Positions 47,134-56,611 of a DNA stretch of 64,000 bases are shown here, one piece after another. Each line of letters opens with the position of its first letter. Positions within the stretch are counted from its first letter, which is position 1. The position numbers were made by a program, and so were the translations under genes. Source of the stretch: BMS3ABIN03 sp964418885. Lineage in GTDB: Bacteria > Bacteroidota > Ignavibacteria > Ignavibacteriales > Ignavibacteriaceae. The notes below the pieces were generated by a model. That model saw nothing but the letters and a program-made list of their open reading frames with translations, was not told the origin of the DNA and made no database searches. The stretch lies in NCBI GenBank assembly GCA_964418885.1, contig CAYQNW010000003.1:20612-84611 (forward strand), read 5' to 3'.

Positions 47134-48069
47134 ATGAGCATTACGGTCAATAATCTTACAAAGAAATTTGGGGCGCAGAGGGCAGTCGATAACATTTCTT
47201 TTGAAGTTGAAACAGGTGAGATTTTAGGTTTTCTTGGTCCCAACGGTGCAGGTAAAACCACAACAATGAAAATAATTACTTGTTATATGGCACCGAATGA
47301 CGGTGATGTAAAAGTGAATGATCTTTCAATACTTGAGAACCAGGAAGCGATAAAAAAGAAAATAGGTTACCTGCCGGAAAACAATCCACTTTACAATGAT
47401 ATGCCTGTGCTGGAATATTTAGAATTTGTAGCCGAGCTTCAGAATGTACCGAAGGAAAAAGTATCGAACAGGATTGGCGAAATGGTTCACGTATGCGGAT
47501 TGAATGTAGAGAAGCACAAAAAAATCGGCGAGCTTTCAAAAGGATACAAACAAAGAGTTGGTTTAGCCCAGGCGATGATTCACGATCCTGAAATTCTGAT
47601 ACTCGATGAACCGACATCAGGACTGGATCCAAACCAGATTGTTGAGATAAGAAAGCTTATACGACATCTTGGAAAACAGAAAACAGTAATTTTAAGCACG
47701 CACATTCTACCCGAAGTTGAGGCGACGTGTGACAGGATATTGATAATCAATAATGGTAAAATTGTAGCAGATGGTACCGCAGATATGTTAAGGAAGAGGG
47801 CACAGGGACAAGAGGTGCTTAGGGTTCAAATCGGTAATCCTGAGGCAAGAGATTCAGTTATTGCTGGTCTTAAGAACCTGGATAAAGTAGCTATGGTAGA
47901 TTTTGATCCTGAAAGTAAAAACACATTTATAATTAATAGTAAGGATGATCAGTCTTCCCGCGAAGATATTTTTCATATGTGTGTGAAAAATAACTGGGTA
48001 TTGACTGAGATGACACCCATCGAAACTAAACTTGAAGATATTTTCAGAGAACTAACCACAGTCAATTAA
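47134..48069 (+). CDS. ABC transporter ATP-binding protein, GldA-like
   Basis: The 311-residue ATPase has Walker A GPNGAGKTT, Q-loop region LPENNPLYNDM, signature LSKGYKQRVGLAQAM, Walker B ILILDEPTSGLD and a switch His (STHILPEVEATC). The C-terminal extension (about 220-311) is typical of ABC-2 type exporters. It is the first gene of a four-gene operon; the permease starts 2 bases later. Equivalent GldA/F/G genes are needed for gliding in some Flavobacterium, but non-gliders also carry them. Confidence 0.93.
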   Translation: MSITVNNLTKKFGAQRAVDNISFEVETGEILGFLGPNGAGKTTTMKIITCYMAPNDGDVKVNDLSILENQEAIKKKIGYLPENNPLYNDMPVLEYLEFVAELQNVPKEKVSNRIGEMVHVCGLNVEKHKKIGELSKGYKQRVGLAQAMIHDPEILILDEPTSGLDPNQIVEIRKLIRHLGKQKTVILSTHILPEVEATCDRILIINNGKIVADGTADMLRKRAQGQEVLRVQIGNPEARDSVIAGLKNLDKVAMVDFDPESKNTFIINSKDDQSSREDIFHMCVKNNWVLTEMTPIETKLEDIFRELTTVN

Positions 48070-48071
48070 TT

Positions 48072-48797
48072 ATGAAACCTATCTGGTCAATTGCTAAAAG
48101 GGAACTAAAAACTTTTTTTGATTCCCTTGTAGCTTATATTTTGTTGGTCGTTTTCCTTGGAGTTAGCGGCTTTTTTACATGGCTATTCGGTTCGGATGTT
48201 TTTTTTGTGGGACAGGCAACATTACAACCGTTCTTTTCCATCGCATACTTTACACTTTTCTTTTTTATTCCTGCTCTTACTATGAGAATGCTGGCGGAAG
48301 AAAAAAGAAGTGGCACAATCGAATTGCTTCTTACAAAACCGATCACTGACTGGAACGTTGTGCTCGGTAAATTTTTAGCAGCGTTAATTCTTATCTGTAT
48401 TGCATTATTACTAACACTGCCTTATTACATCACTGTTTGGGCAATAGGTCCGATAGATCATGGCGCTGTTTGGTGCGGATATTTTGGATTAATTCTGATG
48501 AGCATGACTTACATAGCAATCGGTTTGTTTGCAAGTAGCATAACAAATAATCAGATCGTTGCATTCCTGCTTGCTTTATTCATAGGAATATTTTTCCTGA
48601 TAATATTCAATGTGCTTTCTAACAACTTCACCGGATTTCTCGGGGAGTTGCTTAGTTATCTAAGTCTTTCAACTCACTTCGATTCAATATCACGTGGCGT
48701 AATAGATTCAAGAGATATCCTTTATTTTTTAACAATAACTCTTTTCGGTTTAATACTGGCTGAATCTTCTTTAGCGAAAAGAAATATAGTTGAATAG
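48072..48797 (+). CDS. ABC-2 type transporter permease, GldF-like
   Basis: The 241-residue inner-membrane protein has six hydrophobic segments and opens with IWSIAKRELKTFFDSLVAYI. The string LTMRMLAEEKRSGTIELLLT is the coupling motif of NosY/GldF-type permeases. It is co-transcribed with the ATPase and the GldG-like gene 9 bases downstream. Confidence 0.92.
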   Translation: MKPIWSIAKRELKTFFDSLVAYILLVVFLGVSGFFTWLFGSDVFFVGQATLQPFFSIAYFTLFFFIPALTMRMLAEEKRSGTIELLLTKPITDWNVVLGKFLAALILICIALLLTLPYYITVWAIGPIDHGAVWCGYFGLILMSMTYIAIGLFASSITNNQIVAFLLALFIGIFFLIIFNVLSNNFTGFLGELLSYLSLSTHFDSISRGVIDSRDILYFLTITLFGLILAESSLAKRNIVE

Positions 48798-48806
48798 GAA
48801 GTTTAA

Positions 48807-50339
48807 ATGTTAACAAGAAAAAAAGTTCAAAACTCTATCTTATTATTCTTCGGAATATTTCTTCTTATAAATATAATTTCCAGCCGATTTTTCTTTAGGC
48901 TGGATTATACAGCCGATCAAAGATACAGCCTGAGCAAGGCAACAAAAAATATTCTTTCATCACTCCAGGAGCCAATAACAATAACTGCATATTTCTCAGA
49001 AGATTTACCTCCTGATATAGAAAAAGTTCGTCAGGATTTTCGTGATCTTCTTGTGGAATATTCAAGCTATTCAAACGGACAGATCGTTTATGATTTTGTA
49101 AATCCAATTGAAAGCCAGGAAACGGAAATGCAGGCTCAGCAGAGTGGGATCAGACCTATTATGATAAATGTCCGGGAAAAAGATCAGATGAAGCAGCAGA
49201 AAGCATATCTAGGTGCGCTGATTCAGATGGGTGATAAAAAGGAAACGATACCATTTATTCAGCCCGGTGCTGCTATGGAATACGATCTTTCATCAAATAT
49301 TAAAAAACTTTCGATCACTCAGAAACCTAAAATCGCTTTACTTCAAGGTGACGGTGAACCAAAACTTTCAGAATTAAATCAATTACAGCAAAAGCTTTCA
49401 ATAATGTATGATATTGAACCGGTTACATGGAGCGATACATCTGGAATTCCTTTACAATATAAAACTCTTGTAATTATTGCTCCCAAGGATACGGTTCCAA
49501 ATAGTTACTTTCATTATCTGGATGATTTTCTTTCCCGTGGAGGAAGAATTATCATTGCTCTTAACAGGGTAGATATCGACTATTCACAGGGAGTAGGAAA
49601 AGATATATATACGGGATTTTCTGATTGGCTCAAAACAAAAGGAATTGAAGTAGAAAAGAATTTTGTTACTGATGCTAGTTGTGGTAGTGTAACTGTGCCG
49701 CAACAGGTAGGAGGTTTTAGAATAAATACGAATGTAAAGTTTCCTTATTTTCCTGCTATCACCTCATTTACGAAACATCCTGTTACAGAAGGTCTGGAGA
49801 CTGTATTGCTCCAATTTGCCAGTCCTATAAAATTGTTACCTAAGGATTCTACTGTCGTTATGTATCCGATTCTAACTACTTCAGCTAAATCCGGTGTTCA
49901 GGCTCCACCTGTATATTTTGATGTATCAAAAAACTGGACTCAATCCGATTTTGGTTTATCAAATTTACCTGTGGGTGTTGTAGTTGAAGGTAAAATAAGC
50001 GGTAATGCGGACTCCAAGATGATAGTATTCAGTAATGGCAAATTTGTTGTAAATGGTGAAGGACAGCAGGCAAGAAATCTTCCTGATGATAATATAAATC
50101 TTATGGCAAATGCAGTGGACTGGCTTTCCGATGATACAGGATTGATAGATTTAAGGACTAAAGGTGTTTCTTCCAGACCGATTGATGCAACACTCCAGGA
50201 CAGCACAAAATCATTTCTTAAGTATTTGAATTTTCTTCTTCCGCTTGTTCTCATAATTTTATACGGAATTTTCAGATTCCAGAATCGAAAAAGAATCAGA
50301 AACAAATTAATGAATACATCTTATGTTCAGGAAACTTAA
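48807..50339 (+). CDS. GldG-family ABC transporter auxiliary protein
   Basis: The 510-residue protein has one N-terminal membrane helix (ILLFFGIFLLINIISSRFFF) and one near the C-terminus (FLLPLVLIILYGIFRF). Between them is a large extracytoplasmic domain of the ABC_transp_aux type: FRLDYTADQRYSLSKATKNI, TITAYFSEDLPPDIEKVRQD, and a GATase-like part with ALLQGDGEPKLSEL. In Flavobacterium GldG works with GldF and GldA; the transported substrate is unknown. It overlaps the DUF4340 gene by 17 bases. Confidence 0.9.
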   Translation: MLTRKKVQNSILLFFGIFLLINIISSRFFFRLDYTADQRYSLSKATKNILSSLQEPITITAYFSEDLPPDIEKVRQDFRDLLVEYSSYSNGQIVYDFVNPIESQETEMQAQQSGIRPIMINVREKDQMKQQKAYLGALIQMGDKKETIPFIQPGAAMEYDLSSNIKKLSITQKPKIALLQGDGEPKLSELNQLQQKLSIMYDIEPVTWSDTSGIPLQYKTLVIIAPKDTVPNSYFHYLDDFLSRGGRIIIALNRVDIDYSQGVGKDIYTGFSDWLKTKGIEVEKNFVTDASCGSVTVPQQVGGFRINTNVKFPYFPAITSFTKHPVTEGLETVLLQFASPIKLLPKDSTVVMYPILTTSAKSGVQAPPVYFDVSKNWTQSDFGLSNLPVGVVVEGKISGNADSKMIVFSNGKFVVNGEGQQARNLPDDNINLMANAVDWLSDDTGLIDLRTKGVSSRPIDATLQDSTKSFLKYLNFLLPLVLIILYGIFRFQNRKRIRNKLMNTSYVQET

Positions 50340-51249
50340 TAATCAAACTCTGGCTGTAATATTTGTTGTTTTATTGATCATCGCAGTTGTAATCATTTTT
50401 TTCGATACAGGAAAGAATGAAAGAACCTTCAGGGATGTTTTAGTAGATATAGATACTTCTGCGGTAACAGGAATTCATATCATTTCCAAAGCGAATGATT
50501 TTAAGCCGGTCAAACTTTTTAAGAAAGATGATAAATGGTTGGTTGAATTAAAAAATGGGAAAGATGCGGCTGTGACGAATCAAAAGATTCAACAAACATT
50601 TAAGGAGTTACTTTCTGTAGTACCGAAACGATTGGCTGCACGTGGAAAGGACAAATGGGCTGAGTTCCAGGTGGATTCTTCAGGCACAAGAGTCCAGGTG
50701 ATGGAAGGCGATAATAAAACCCTGGATCTTGTAATTGGAAGATTCAATTATCAGCAACAGCCCAGAAGTATTTCAACATATGTTCGTTTGGCAAACGATA
50801 ACGATGTTTACGAGGTAGATGGCTTTTTATCGCTTACATTTAACCAGAATGCAAATGCATTCAGGGATGGTTCAGTTATAAAAGCTGACTATAACACATG
50901 GAAACAATTAGTTTTTGATTATCCTGCTGATTCATCCTTCACCCTTACAAAAAATAACAATAAGTGGTACATCGATCAACAGCCGACAGATTCAGCAAAG
51001 ACCGCAACATTTTTAAGAGCTCTTGCTAATTTAACAAGAAATAATTTTGCCGATACAGTCGAAGTTGAAGGAGAAACACCAAACTATAAACTAAGCATTA
51101 GTAATGCTAACCTGGAGTTCACGGAAGTCGATGGGTACGTAAATCCATCTCATACTGTTATCATATCCTCGCAGAATCCCGATACTAAATTCGATGGCAA
51201 AACATTTTTTAAGAATATTTTTGCAAGCAAAAAAACTTTTTTCAAGTAA
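50323..51249 (+). CDS. DUF4340 domain protein
   Basis: The 308-residue protein has an N-terminal membrane helix (LAVIFVVLLIIAVVIIFF). Beta-rich repeats follow (VTGIHIISKANDFKPVKLFK, DKWLVELKNGKDAAVTNQKI, LVFDYPADSSFTLTKNNNKW), the DUF4340 pattern that commonly follows GldG-like genes in operons. It is probably a periplasmic partner of the transporter. It overlaps the GldG-like gene by 17 bases and is followed by a terminator. Confidence 0.88.
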   Translation: MFRKLNNQTLAVIFVVLLIIAVVIIFFDTGKNERTFRDVLVDIDTSAVTGIHIISKANDFKPVKLFKKDDKWLVELKNGKDAAVTNQKIQQTFKELLSVVPKRLAARGKDKWAEFQVDSSGTRVQVMEGDNKTLDLVIGRFNYQQQPRSISTYVRLANDNDVYEVDGFLSLTFNQNANAFRDGSVIKADYNTWKQLVFDYPADSSFTLTKNNNKWYIDQQPTDSAKTATFLRALANLTRNNFADTVEVEGETPNYKLSISNANLEFTEVDGYVNPSHTVIISSQNPDTKFDGKTFFKNIFASKKTFFK

Positions 51250-51254
51250 AAATT

Positions 51255-51284
51255 ACCCGGAGTTAATCTCCGGGTTTCTCTTCT
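51255..51284 (+). terminator. Rho-independent terminator of the ABC operon
   Basis: ACCCGGAG (51255-51262) pairs perfectly with CTCCGGGT (51268-51275) and is followed by a T-rich run. It begins 6 bases after the stop codon of the DUF4340 gene. Confidence 0.88.
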
Positions 51285-51400
51285 TAGTTTATTTAAGTAA
51301 CCTCCCTTATATTTAAATCAGTATTGAACAATTTCTTTTGTTTCTATTCTGATTTATCATGCAGTAATTTATTAAACTGTTTAAGAAAACTGGTTAACAT

Positions 51401-52072
51401 TTGAACCAATCAATTATACCCGGAATTAAAAAGGCTCTTGAGAAGAGAAATGGAGTTCTTGGAAAAAGCAAATACTTAAATTCTGCAGTTCTTGTTCCTC
51501 TTATATTAATTGATGATGAGTATAACTTATTATTTCAGAAGAGAGCACATAACATAAGACAGGGCGGGGAGGTATGTTTTCCGGGAGGGGAATTTGATCC
51601 AGATAAAGACGAAACTTATCTTGAAACAGCAATCAGAGAGACAGTAGAAGAAATCGGAATAAGGAAAGATAGCATTGAGGTAATCGGAGAAATGGATACA
51701 TTAGTTGCACCTATGGGTGTTACGGTAGATCCGTTTGTTGGTATCTTAAACCTCAATAATCTGGATGAGATCAAGATAGATAAAACAGAGGTTGAAAAAG
51801 TATTTGTACTTCCTTTATCTTATTTTTTGAAAAATAAACCTTCGGAATATCACGTTAGGTTAGAGGTTTGCACAACTAAAAAGAATGATAAAGGTGAGGA
51901 GATTGAAATCTTTCCCGTAAAAAAATTAAAATTACCGGTAAGGTATTCTAATCCATGGAGAGGAAGAGAACATAGAGTTCTTGTTTATGAAAATCTGGAG
52001 GAAACGATCTGGGGAATAACTGCTGAAATAGTTTATGAATTCTGTAGAGTTGTCAATGAAAATGAAAAATAG
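51401..52072 (+). CDS. Nudix hydrolase, CoA pyrophosphatase-like
   Basis: The 223-residue protein reads from a TTG start. LLFQKRAHNIRQGGEVCFPG is the motif that precedes the Nudix box in CoA diphosphatases, and the box itself (GGEFDPDKDETYLETAIRET then VEEIGI) has the metal-binding glutamates. It may trim CoA or acyl-CoA to 4'-phosphopantetheine plus ADP. It overlaps the HAD gene and probably shares its transcript. Confidence 0.87.
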   Translation: MNQSIIPGIKKALEKRNGVLGKSKYLNSAVLVPLILIDDEYNLLFQKRAHNIRQGGEVCFPGGEFDPDKDETYLETAIRETVEEIGIRKDSIEVIGEMDTLVAPMGVTVDPFVGILNLNNLDEIKIDKTEVEKVFVLPLSYFLKNKPSEYHVRLEVCTTKKNDKGEEIEIFPVKKLKLPVRYSNPWRGREHRVLVYENLEETIWGITAEIVYEFCRVVNENEK

Positions 52073-52718
52073 AAAAATCACTAACTACAAAAATATTATA
52101 TGGGACTGGAATGGAACATTGCTGGATGACGTTCAGCTGTGTAATGATATAATTAATATCCAGTTGGTCAAAAGATCGCTCCCAGCAATTTCGCTAAAAA
52201 CATATCGGGAGATTTTCACTTTCCCCGTAAAGGATTATTATATAAAAGCAGGTTTCAATTTTAAAGACGAATCATTTGAAAAAATTGGCAAAGACTTTAT
52301 TGATGAATATGAAATAAGAAAAACAACTTGTAATTTATTTCCTGGAACCACAGAAGTTCTTAGTAAAATTAAATCAATGAACGTAAATCAATATTTACTC
52401 TCTGCATACAAGCACGATACATTAGAAGTGTTGATTGAGCATTTTAATTTATCACATTATTTTGAATCAATTAATGGTTTGGATCATATTTATGCTGATG
52501 GCAAGCTTGAGCTGGGAAAGCAGCTTATGATTGATATTAAGGAACATAATAATGGCAAAACTATGCTTATTGGAGATACAGTACATGATTATGAAGTTGC
52601 TTCGGGAATTGGTGCGGATTGTCTTTTGATCAGTACAGGTCACCAGGATAAATTGAAATTAAAAGAACTTAAAATTCCTGTATTGAAAAGTATTAATGAA
52701 GTTATTGGATTACTCTAG
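52056..52718 (+). CDS. HAD-superfamily phosphatase (phosphoglycolate phosphatase-like)
   Basis: From the ATG at 52056 the protein has 220 residues; in-frame ATGs at 52035 and 52062 are alternatives. Motif I is IWDWNGTLLDD, where Asp-x-Asp is replaced by Asp-Trp-Asn, a known variant in the family. Motif III lies around KLELGKQLMID, and motif IV is LIGDTVHDYEVA. A helical cap sits between motifs I and II. Loss of the second Asp of motif I could reduce or alter phosphatase activity. It overlaps the Nudix gene by 17 bases. Confidence 0.85.
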   Translation: MKMKNRKITNYKNIIWDWNGTLLDDVQLCNDIINIQLVKRSLPAISLKTYREIFTFPVKDYYIKAGFNFKDESFEKIGKDFIDEYEIRKTTCNLFPGTTEVLSKIKSMNVNQYLLSAYKHDTLEVLIEHFNLSHYFESINGLDHIYADGKLELGKQLMIDIKEHNNGKTMLIGDTVHDYEVASGIGADCLLISTGHQDKLKLKELKIPVLKSINEVIGLL

Positions 52719-52733
52719 GAGGAGAATAAACAT

Positions 52734-53282
52734 TTGCTGATTATAATAGTTTCTATAATTGTTTTAATTGTTTTGTGGTTTGTAATCATATACAATTTAT
52801 TTATACGTGATAAAAACCGGATAAAAGAAGCCTGGAGCGGAATTGATGTTCAGTTAAAAAGAAGACATAACCTGATTCCCAATTTAGTAGAAACGGTAAA
52901 AGCTTACAGTAAGTACGAAAGGGAACTTTTCAATCAGATTACAGAAACAAGAAGTAGATCTGTAAATATTGAAAACGTAAAAGAGAAATCGGCTGCTGAA
53001 ACGGATATTTCAGGTATGCTGAAAAATCTTTTTGCCGTTGTGGAAAACTATCCTGATCTTAAAGCTAATGTAAATTATCTCGATCTTCAGAAGCAGCTAA
53101 CAGAAATAGAAGATCAGCTTCAATATGCACGAAGATATTATAACGGTACCGTACGCAATTATAACATACGGGTTGAGTCGTTTCCCGGTAATATAATAGC
53201 GGGTCTGTTTAATTTTAAGCAGGCAGACTTTTTTGAAATCACTTTGTCTACCGAAAGAACCACACCGGAGGTGAAACTGTGA
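52734..53282 (+). CDS. lemA: LemA-family membrane protein
   Basis: The 182-residue protein starts at TTG with GGAGG 10 bases upstream. One N-terminal helix (IIIVSIIVLIVLWFVIIYNL) precedes the LemA four-helix domain: KEAWSGIDVQLKRRHNLIPN, LVETVKAYSKYERELFNQIT and QLTEIEDQLQYARRYYNGTV. Its stop overlaps the DUF2207 start (GTGA); the pair LemA-DUF2207 is common. The function is unknown, with a proposed role in envelope surface organisation. Confidence 0.92.
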   Translation: MLIIIVSIIVLIVLWFVIIYNLFIRDKNRIKEAWSGIDVQLKRRHNLIPNLVETVKAYSKYERELFNQITETRSRSVNIENVKEKSAAETDISGMLKNLFAVVENYPDLKANVNYLDLQKQLTEIEDQLQYARRYYNGTVRNYNIRVESFPGNIIAGLFNFKQADFFEITLSTERTTPEVKL

Positions 53283-55198
53283 AATTTATTATAAAGTTGC
53301 TTTTATTCATTTGTATATCTTTAACTTCATTGCAGGCAGCATTTGAACAGGAAAGAATCAAATCCTATGACAGTAGGATAGAAGTACACCAGGATGGATC
53401 GATGCTGGTTACCGAAACTATAAAAATTCATTCGGAAGGTATTAGTATAAAACACGGAATTTACAGGGATTTCCCAACAGATTATAAAGATGAATTTGGA
53501 AATAACATCAGGATAAAATTTAATGTAGTTGATATTCTGCGCGACGGATCGAACGAAGATTTTCATACTGAAAGGCTTTCAAATGGAGTAAGAGTTTATA
53601 TCGGCAGTTCGGATTATATTTTACCGCACGGTGATTATACTTATAAGATTACCTACGAAACCGACAGACAGCTTGGCTTTTTTGAAAACTATGATGAACT
53701 CTACTGGAATGTTACAGGGAACGGGTGGGGATTTAACATCGATAAAGTAAGTGCTAATGTAATTCTGCCGGATGGTATCGATCCGGGCAAAATAAATTTT
53801 TTAGCCTTTACAGGAAGAGCCGGCACTCGGGGTAAAGATTATAAAGCTGGTATAAAGGCAAATGGGCAAATAGAATTTACGACAACCAAAAGATTATTCC
53901 CGGCGGAAGGATTAACAATTGTAGTCAAGTTTCCCAAAGGCTTTGTTACTGAACCGGATTTCAGTGATAGGTTAAATTACTTTGTTGATGACAACAAGTC
54001 GGTAATTGCCATATTTATCGGCATAATTATTTTATTTCTTTATTATCTTTTTATCTGGGTAAGGGTTGGGAAAGATCCCAATAAAGGTGTAATTATTCCA
54101 TTATATGAACCACCTGCAGATTTATCTCCTGCTGCTGTGAGATTTATTAATCGCATGGGATTTGATAATAAAGCGTTTGCTGCAGCTTTGATAAATCTAT
54201 GTGTAAAAGGAATTCTTAAACTGGAAGAAGATGGGAAAGATTACAAAATTATAAAAACGGATAGTGATGTTGTTCAATCTGTTACAAAAGATGAATTAAA
54301 GCTGCTCTCAAAATTAGGATTTACCAGAGGCACCAGGAAGACCCTGGAACTTAAACAGAAGAATCATACCCTCATCAGATCAGGTATTACTGGTTTTAAA
54401 AGTTCATTGAAAAATACTTATGAAAAAATATATTTCATCACAAATAAAAAATACTTTTTTACAGGTATAATCATTTCGATATTTTTTCTGATAATATCCG
54501 GATTGCTGAGCAACGAGGAATTATTGTTTTCACTAATATGGAATTTAGCCTGGGGCGGGGGAGTTGCAGGTCTTGTATATGCTGTTTTCAAATCCTGGCG
54601 AACAGCTTTAGCGGGCAGAATGAAAGGAGCTGCAATTGTAAGTGCATTATTTATAACATTGTTTACTGTTCCGTTTGTGGGAGGGTTGATTCTTGGCATG
54701 TATTTCTTATCCGGGGCAGGATCATATTTTATTGTAATCGGTGTTATTTTGATAATACTGGTAAACATCATATTTCATCATTTACTAAAGGCTCCAACCC
54801 GGTTAGGCAGAAAAGTTATGGATCAGATCGACGGATTCAAAATGTATTTGTCGGTTGCGGAAAAGGACAGGTTGAATTCTATTAAGCAACCTGAAAAGAC
54901 ACCCGAACTTTTTGAAAAATTTTTACCTTATGCAATTGCATTAGATGTGGAGAATGAATGGGGTAAGAAGTTTGAATCTGTCTTAGAAAAAGCAGCAGCG
55001 GATGGCTCTCGCTATTCTCCGGCATGGTATGATGGACATTTCCTTAGTTCAGTGGGAGCAGCAAGCATAGCTTCCAGTATTGGAAGCAGTTTAACAAGTA
55101 CGATTTCGTCTTCTTCTACTGCTCCGGGATCAAGTTCCGGTAGTTCAGGCGGTTCTTCCGGAGGGGGCGGTGGCGGAGGAGGAGGTGGTGGATGGTAA
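53279..55198 (+). CDS. DUF2207 membrane protein with glycine-rich C-terminus
   Basis: The 639-residue protein has a signal peptide (1-18). An extracytoplasmic DUF2207 beta domain follows (about 20-225: YDSRIEVHQDGSMLVTETIK, VYIGSSDYILPHGDYTY), then a transmembrane helix at about 240-262. A cytoplasmic part comes next with two more membrane hairpins (about 390-500). The last 50 residues are Ser/Gly-rich and end in GGGGGGGGGGGW, the usual tail of this family. The start is GTG, coupled to lemA. The role is unknown. Confidence 0.92.
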   Translation: MKFIIKLLLFICISLTSLQAAFEQERIKSYDSRIEVHQDGSMLVTETIKIHSEGISIKHGIYRDFPTDYKDEFGNNIRIKFNVVDILRDGSNEDFHTERLSNGVRVYIGSSDYILPHGDYTYKITYETDRQLGFFENYDELYWNVTGNGWGFNIDKVSANVILPDGIDPGKINFLAFTGRAGTRGKDYKAGIKANGQIEFTTTKRLFPAEGLTIVVKFPKGFVTEPDFSDRLNYFVDDNKSVIAIFIGIIILFLYYLFIWVRVGKDPNKGVIIPLYEPPADLSPAAVRFINRMGFDNKAFAAALINLCVKGILKLEEDGKDYKIIKTDSDVVQSVTKDELKLLSKLGFTRGTRKTLELKQKNHTLIRSGITGFKSSLKNTYEKIYFITNKKYFFTGIIISIFFLIISGLLSNEELLFSLIWNLAWGGGVAGLVYAVFKSWRTALAGRMKGAAIVSALFITLFTVPFVGGLILGMYFLSGAGSYFIVIGVILIILVNIIFHHLLKAPTRLGRKVMDQIDGFKMYLSVAEKDRLNSIKQPEKTPELFEKFLPYAIALDVENEWGKKFESVLEKAAADGSRYSPAWYDGHFLSSVGAASIASSIGSSLTSTISSSSTAPGSSSGSSGGSSGGGGGGGGGGGW

Positions 55199-55267
55199 TT
55201 CTATCACTTTAATATGTCTCAATAATTACAATACTATTTAGAAAGTGATTTGTAGTAAGTGATTAAG

Positions 55268-56374
55268 TTATAGTAAGTTATCGGTTATTATCTCGATAAT
55301 TCTTTCTGCCGTTTTACCATCCCATTTTTCCGGAATTTTACCCTGCTTTTTCTTTCCATCTAAAATTTCTAATGCAACTTGTTCCGCAAGCTTGTAGCCC
55401 TCTCCTACAAGATGATTGGTCCCTATGTCAACGGTAATCGGTCGTTCGGTCGTTGTTCTGATGGTTATACACTGAACGCCAAGGTATGTGCTTTCTTCCT
55501 GTATGCCACCGCTATCTGTTAAGATCAGTTCTGCATTTTTTGTAAGAGTTATAAAATCGATATATCCGATTGGGTCGGAAAGGACTACATTGGATGAAAT
55601 TGTAGAAATTAAATTGAATTCTTCCAAATTCTTTTTTGTCCTGGGATGAACTGGAAATATAATCCTTCTTTCATTAGCTAAATTGTTAAGGAGTGTCATA
55701 ATCAATGAAAGATTTTCCGGATAATCTACATTACTTGGTCTATGTAATGTAACCAGCACAAAATTCTGAGGTTTAACATCGAGCAGTTTCAGGATATTTG
55801 AGTGATCGGTTCTGGGAAGATAGTGATTTAAACTATCAATCATTACGTTCCCGACAAAGAAAACCTTATTATCAGGTACTCCTTCATTCCTGAGATTTGT
55901 AAGCCCGCTTATTTCAGAAACAAACAGGTAATCTGCGATTGCATCGGTAAGGACCCGGTTTATTTCTTCCGGCATTTTACGATCGAAACTTCTTAAGCCT
56001 GCTTCAACATGTGCACTAGGAATATTGAGCTTGCTTGCTGTTAAGCTGCATGCTATCGTTGAATTTACATCTCCAACCACGATTATTAGATCCGGCTGCT
56101 CTTGTAAAAGCACTTTTTCGAATTCAATCATTATCTTGGCCGTTTGTTCAGCGTGTGAACCACTTCCCGTACCTAAGTAAATATCCGGCTTTGGTAATTC
56201 AAGATCATCAAAAAATATTTTGGACATCTTATTATCATAATGTTGTCCCGTATGACAAATAAAGTGCCTAATGTTATTCGACGAAAGTTGATTATAATTT
56301 AGTAGAGCTTTGTGAATTGGTGCAACTTTCATAAAATTGGGTCGTGCACCTACAACAGATATGATTTTCTTCAA
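55268..56374 (-). CDS. wecB: UDP-N-acetylglucosamine 2-epimerase (non-hydrolysing)
   Basis: The 368-residue cytoplasmic enzyme converts UDP-GlcNAc to UDP-ManNAc for surface polysaccharide. Signatures are SVVGARPNFMKVAPIHKAL, FICHTGQHYDNKMS, VHVEAGLRSFDR-like AHVEAGLRSFDRKMPEEINR, and LTDSGGIQEEST. It lies at the edge of the exopolysaccharide region with its own 237-base upstream gap. Confidence 0.95.
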   Translation of the reverse strand: MKKIISVVGARPNFMKVAPIHKALLNYNQLSSNNIRHFICHTGQHYDNKMSKIFFDDLELPKPDIYLGTGSGSHAEQTAKIMIEFEKVLLQEQPDLIIVVGDVNSTIACSLTASKLNIPSAHVEAGLRSFDRKMPEEINRVLTDAIADYLFVSEISGLTNLRNEGVPDNKVFFVGNVMIDSLNHYLPRTDHSNILKLLDVKPQNFVLVTLHRPSNVDYPENLSLIMTLLNNLANERRIIFPVHPRTKKNLEEFNLISTISSNVVLSDPIGYIDFITLTKNAELILTDSGGIQEESTYLGVQCITIRTTTERPITVDIGTNHLVGEGYKLAEQVALEILDGKKKQGKIPEKWDGKTAERIIEIITDNLL

Positions 56375-56611
56375 AAGATCAGAATTATTATGATTATGTT
56401 ATAATTTTATCAGTGGAAAAATAAATGAAAAACTATAACAATAAAAATAATTATAATAATTGTTTGTGAACTTACAATGACTCGGAGATGCAATATTTGT
56501 TGAAACCATCCATACAGGACAGGTTACAATATGAATAAAATGAAAATCTAAACGCTTACAGACAATGCAAGGCGATTTTCATTAATATATTTATCTAAGC
56601 TTGAAGTCTTA

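Noticed and set aside
47276..47632. Minus-strand 118-codon open frame opposite the ABC ATPase
   Set aside because: It is antisense to a gene with all ABC motifs and has no start signals.
51401..51414. TTGAACCAATCAAT operator-like match
   Set aside because: It lacks the central CG, and its first bases are the TTG start codon of the Nudix gene.
54418..54885. Open frames on both strands inside the DUF2207 gene
   Set aside because: They are shadows within a long, well-supported coding region.
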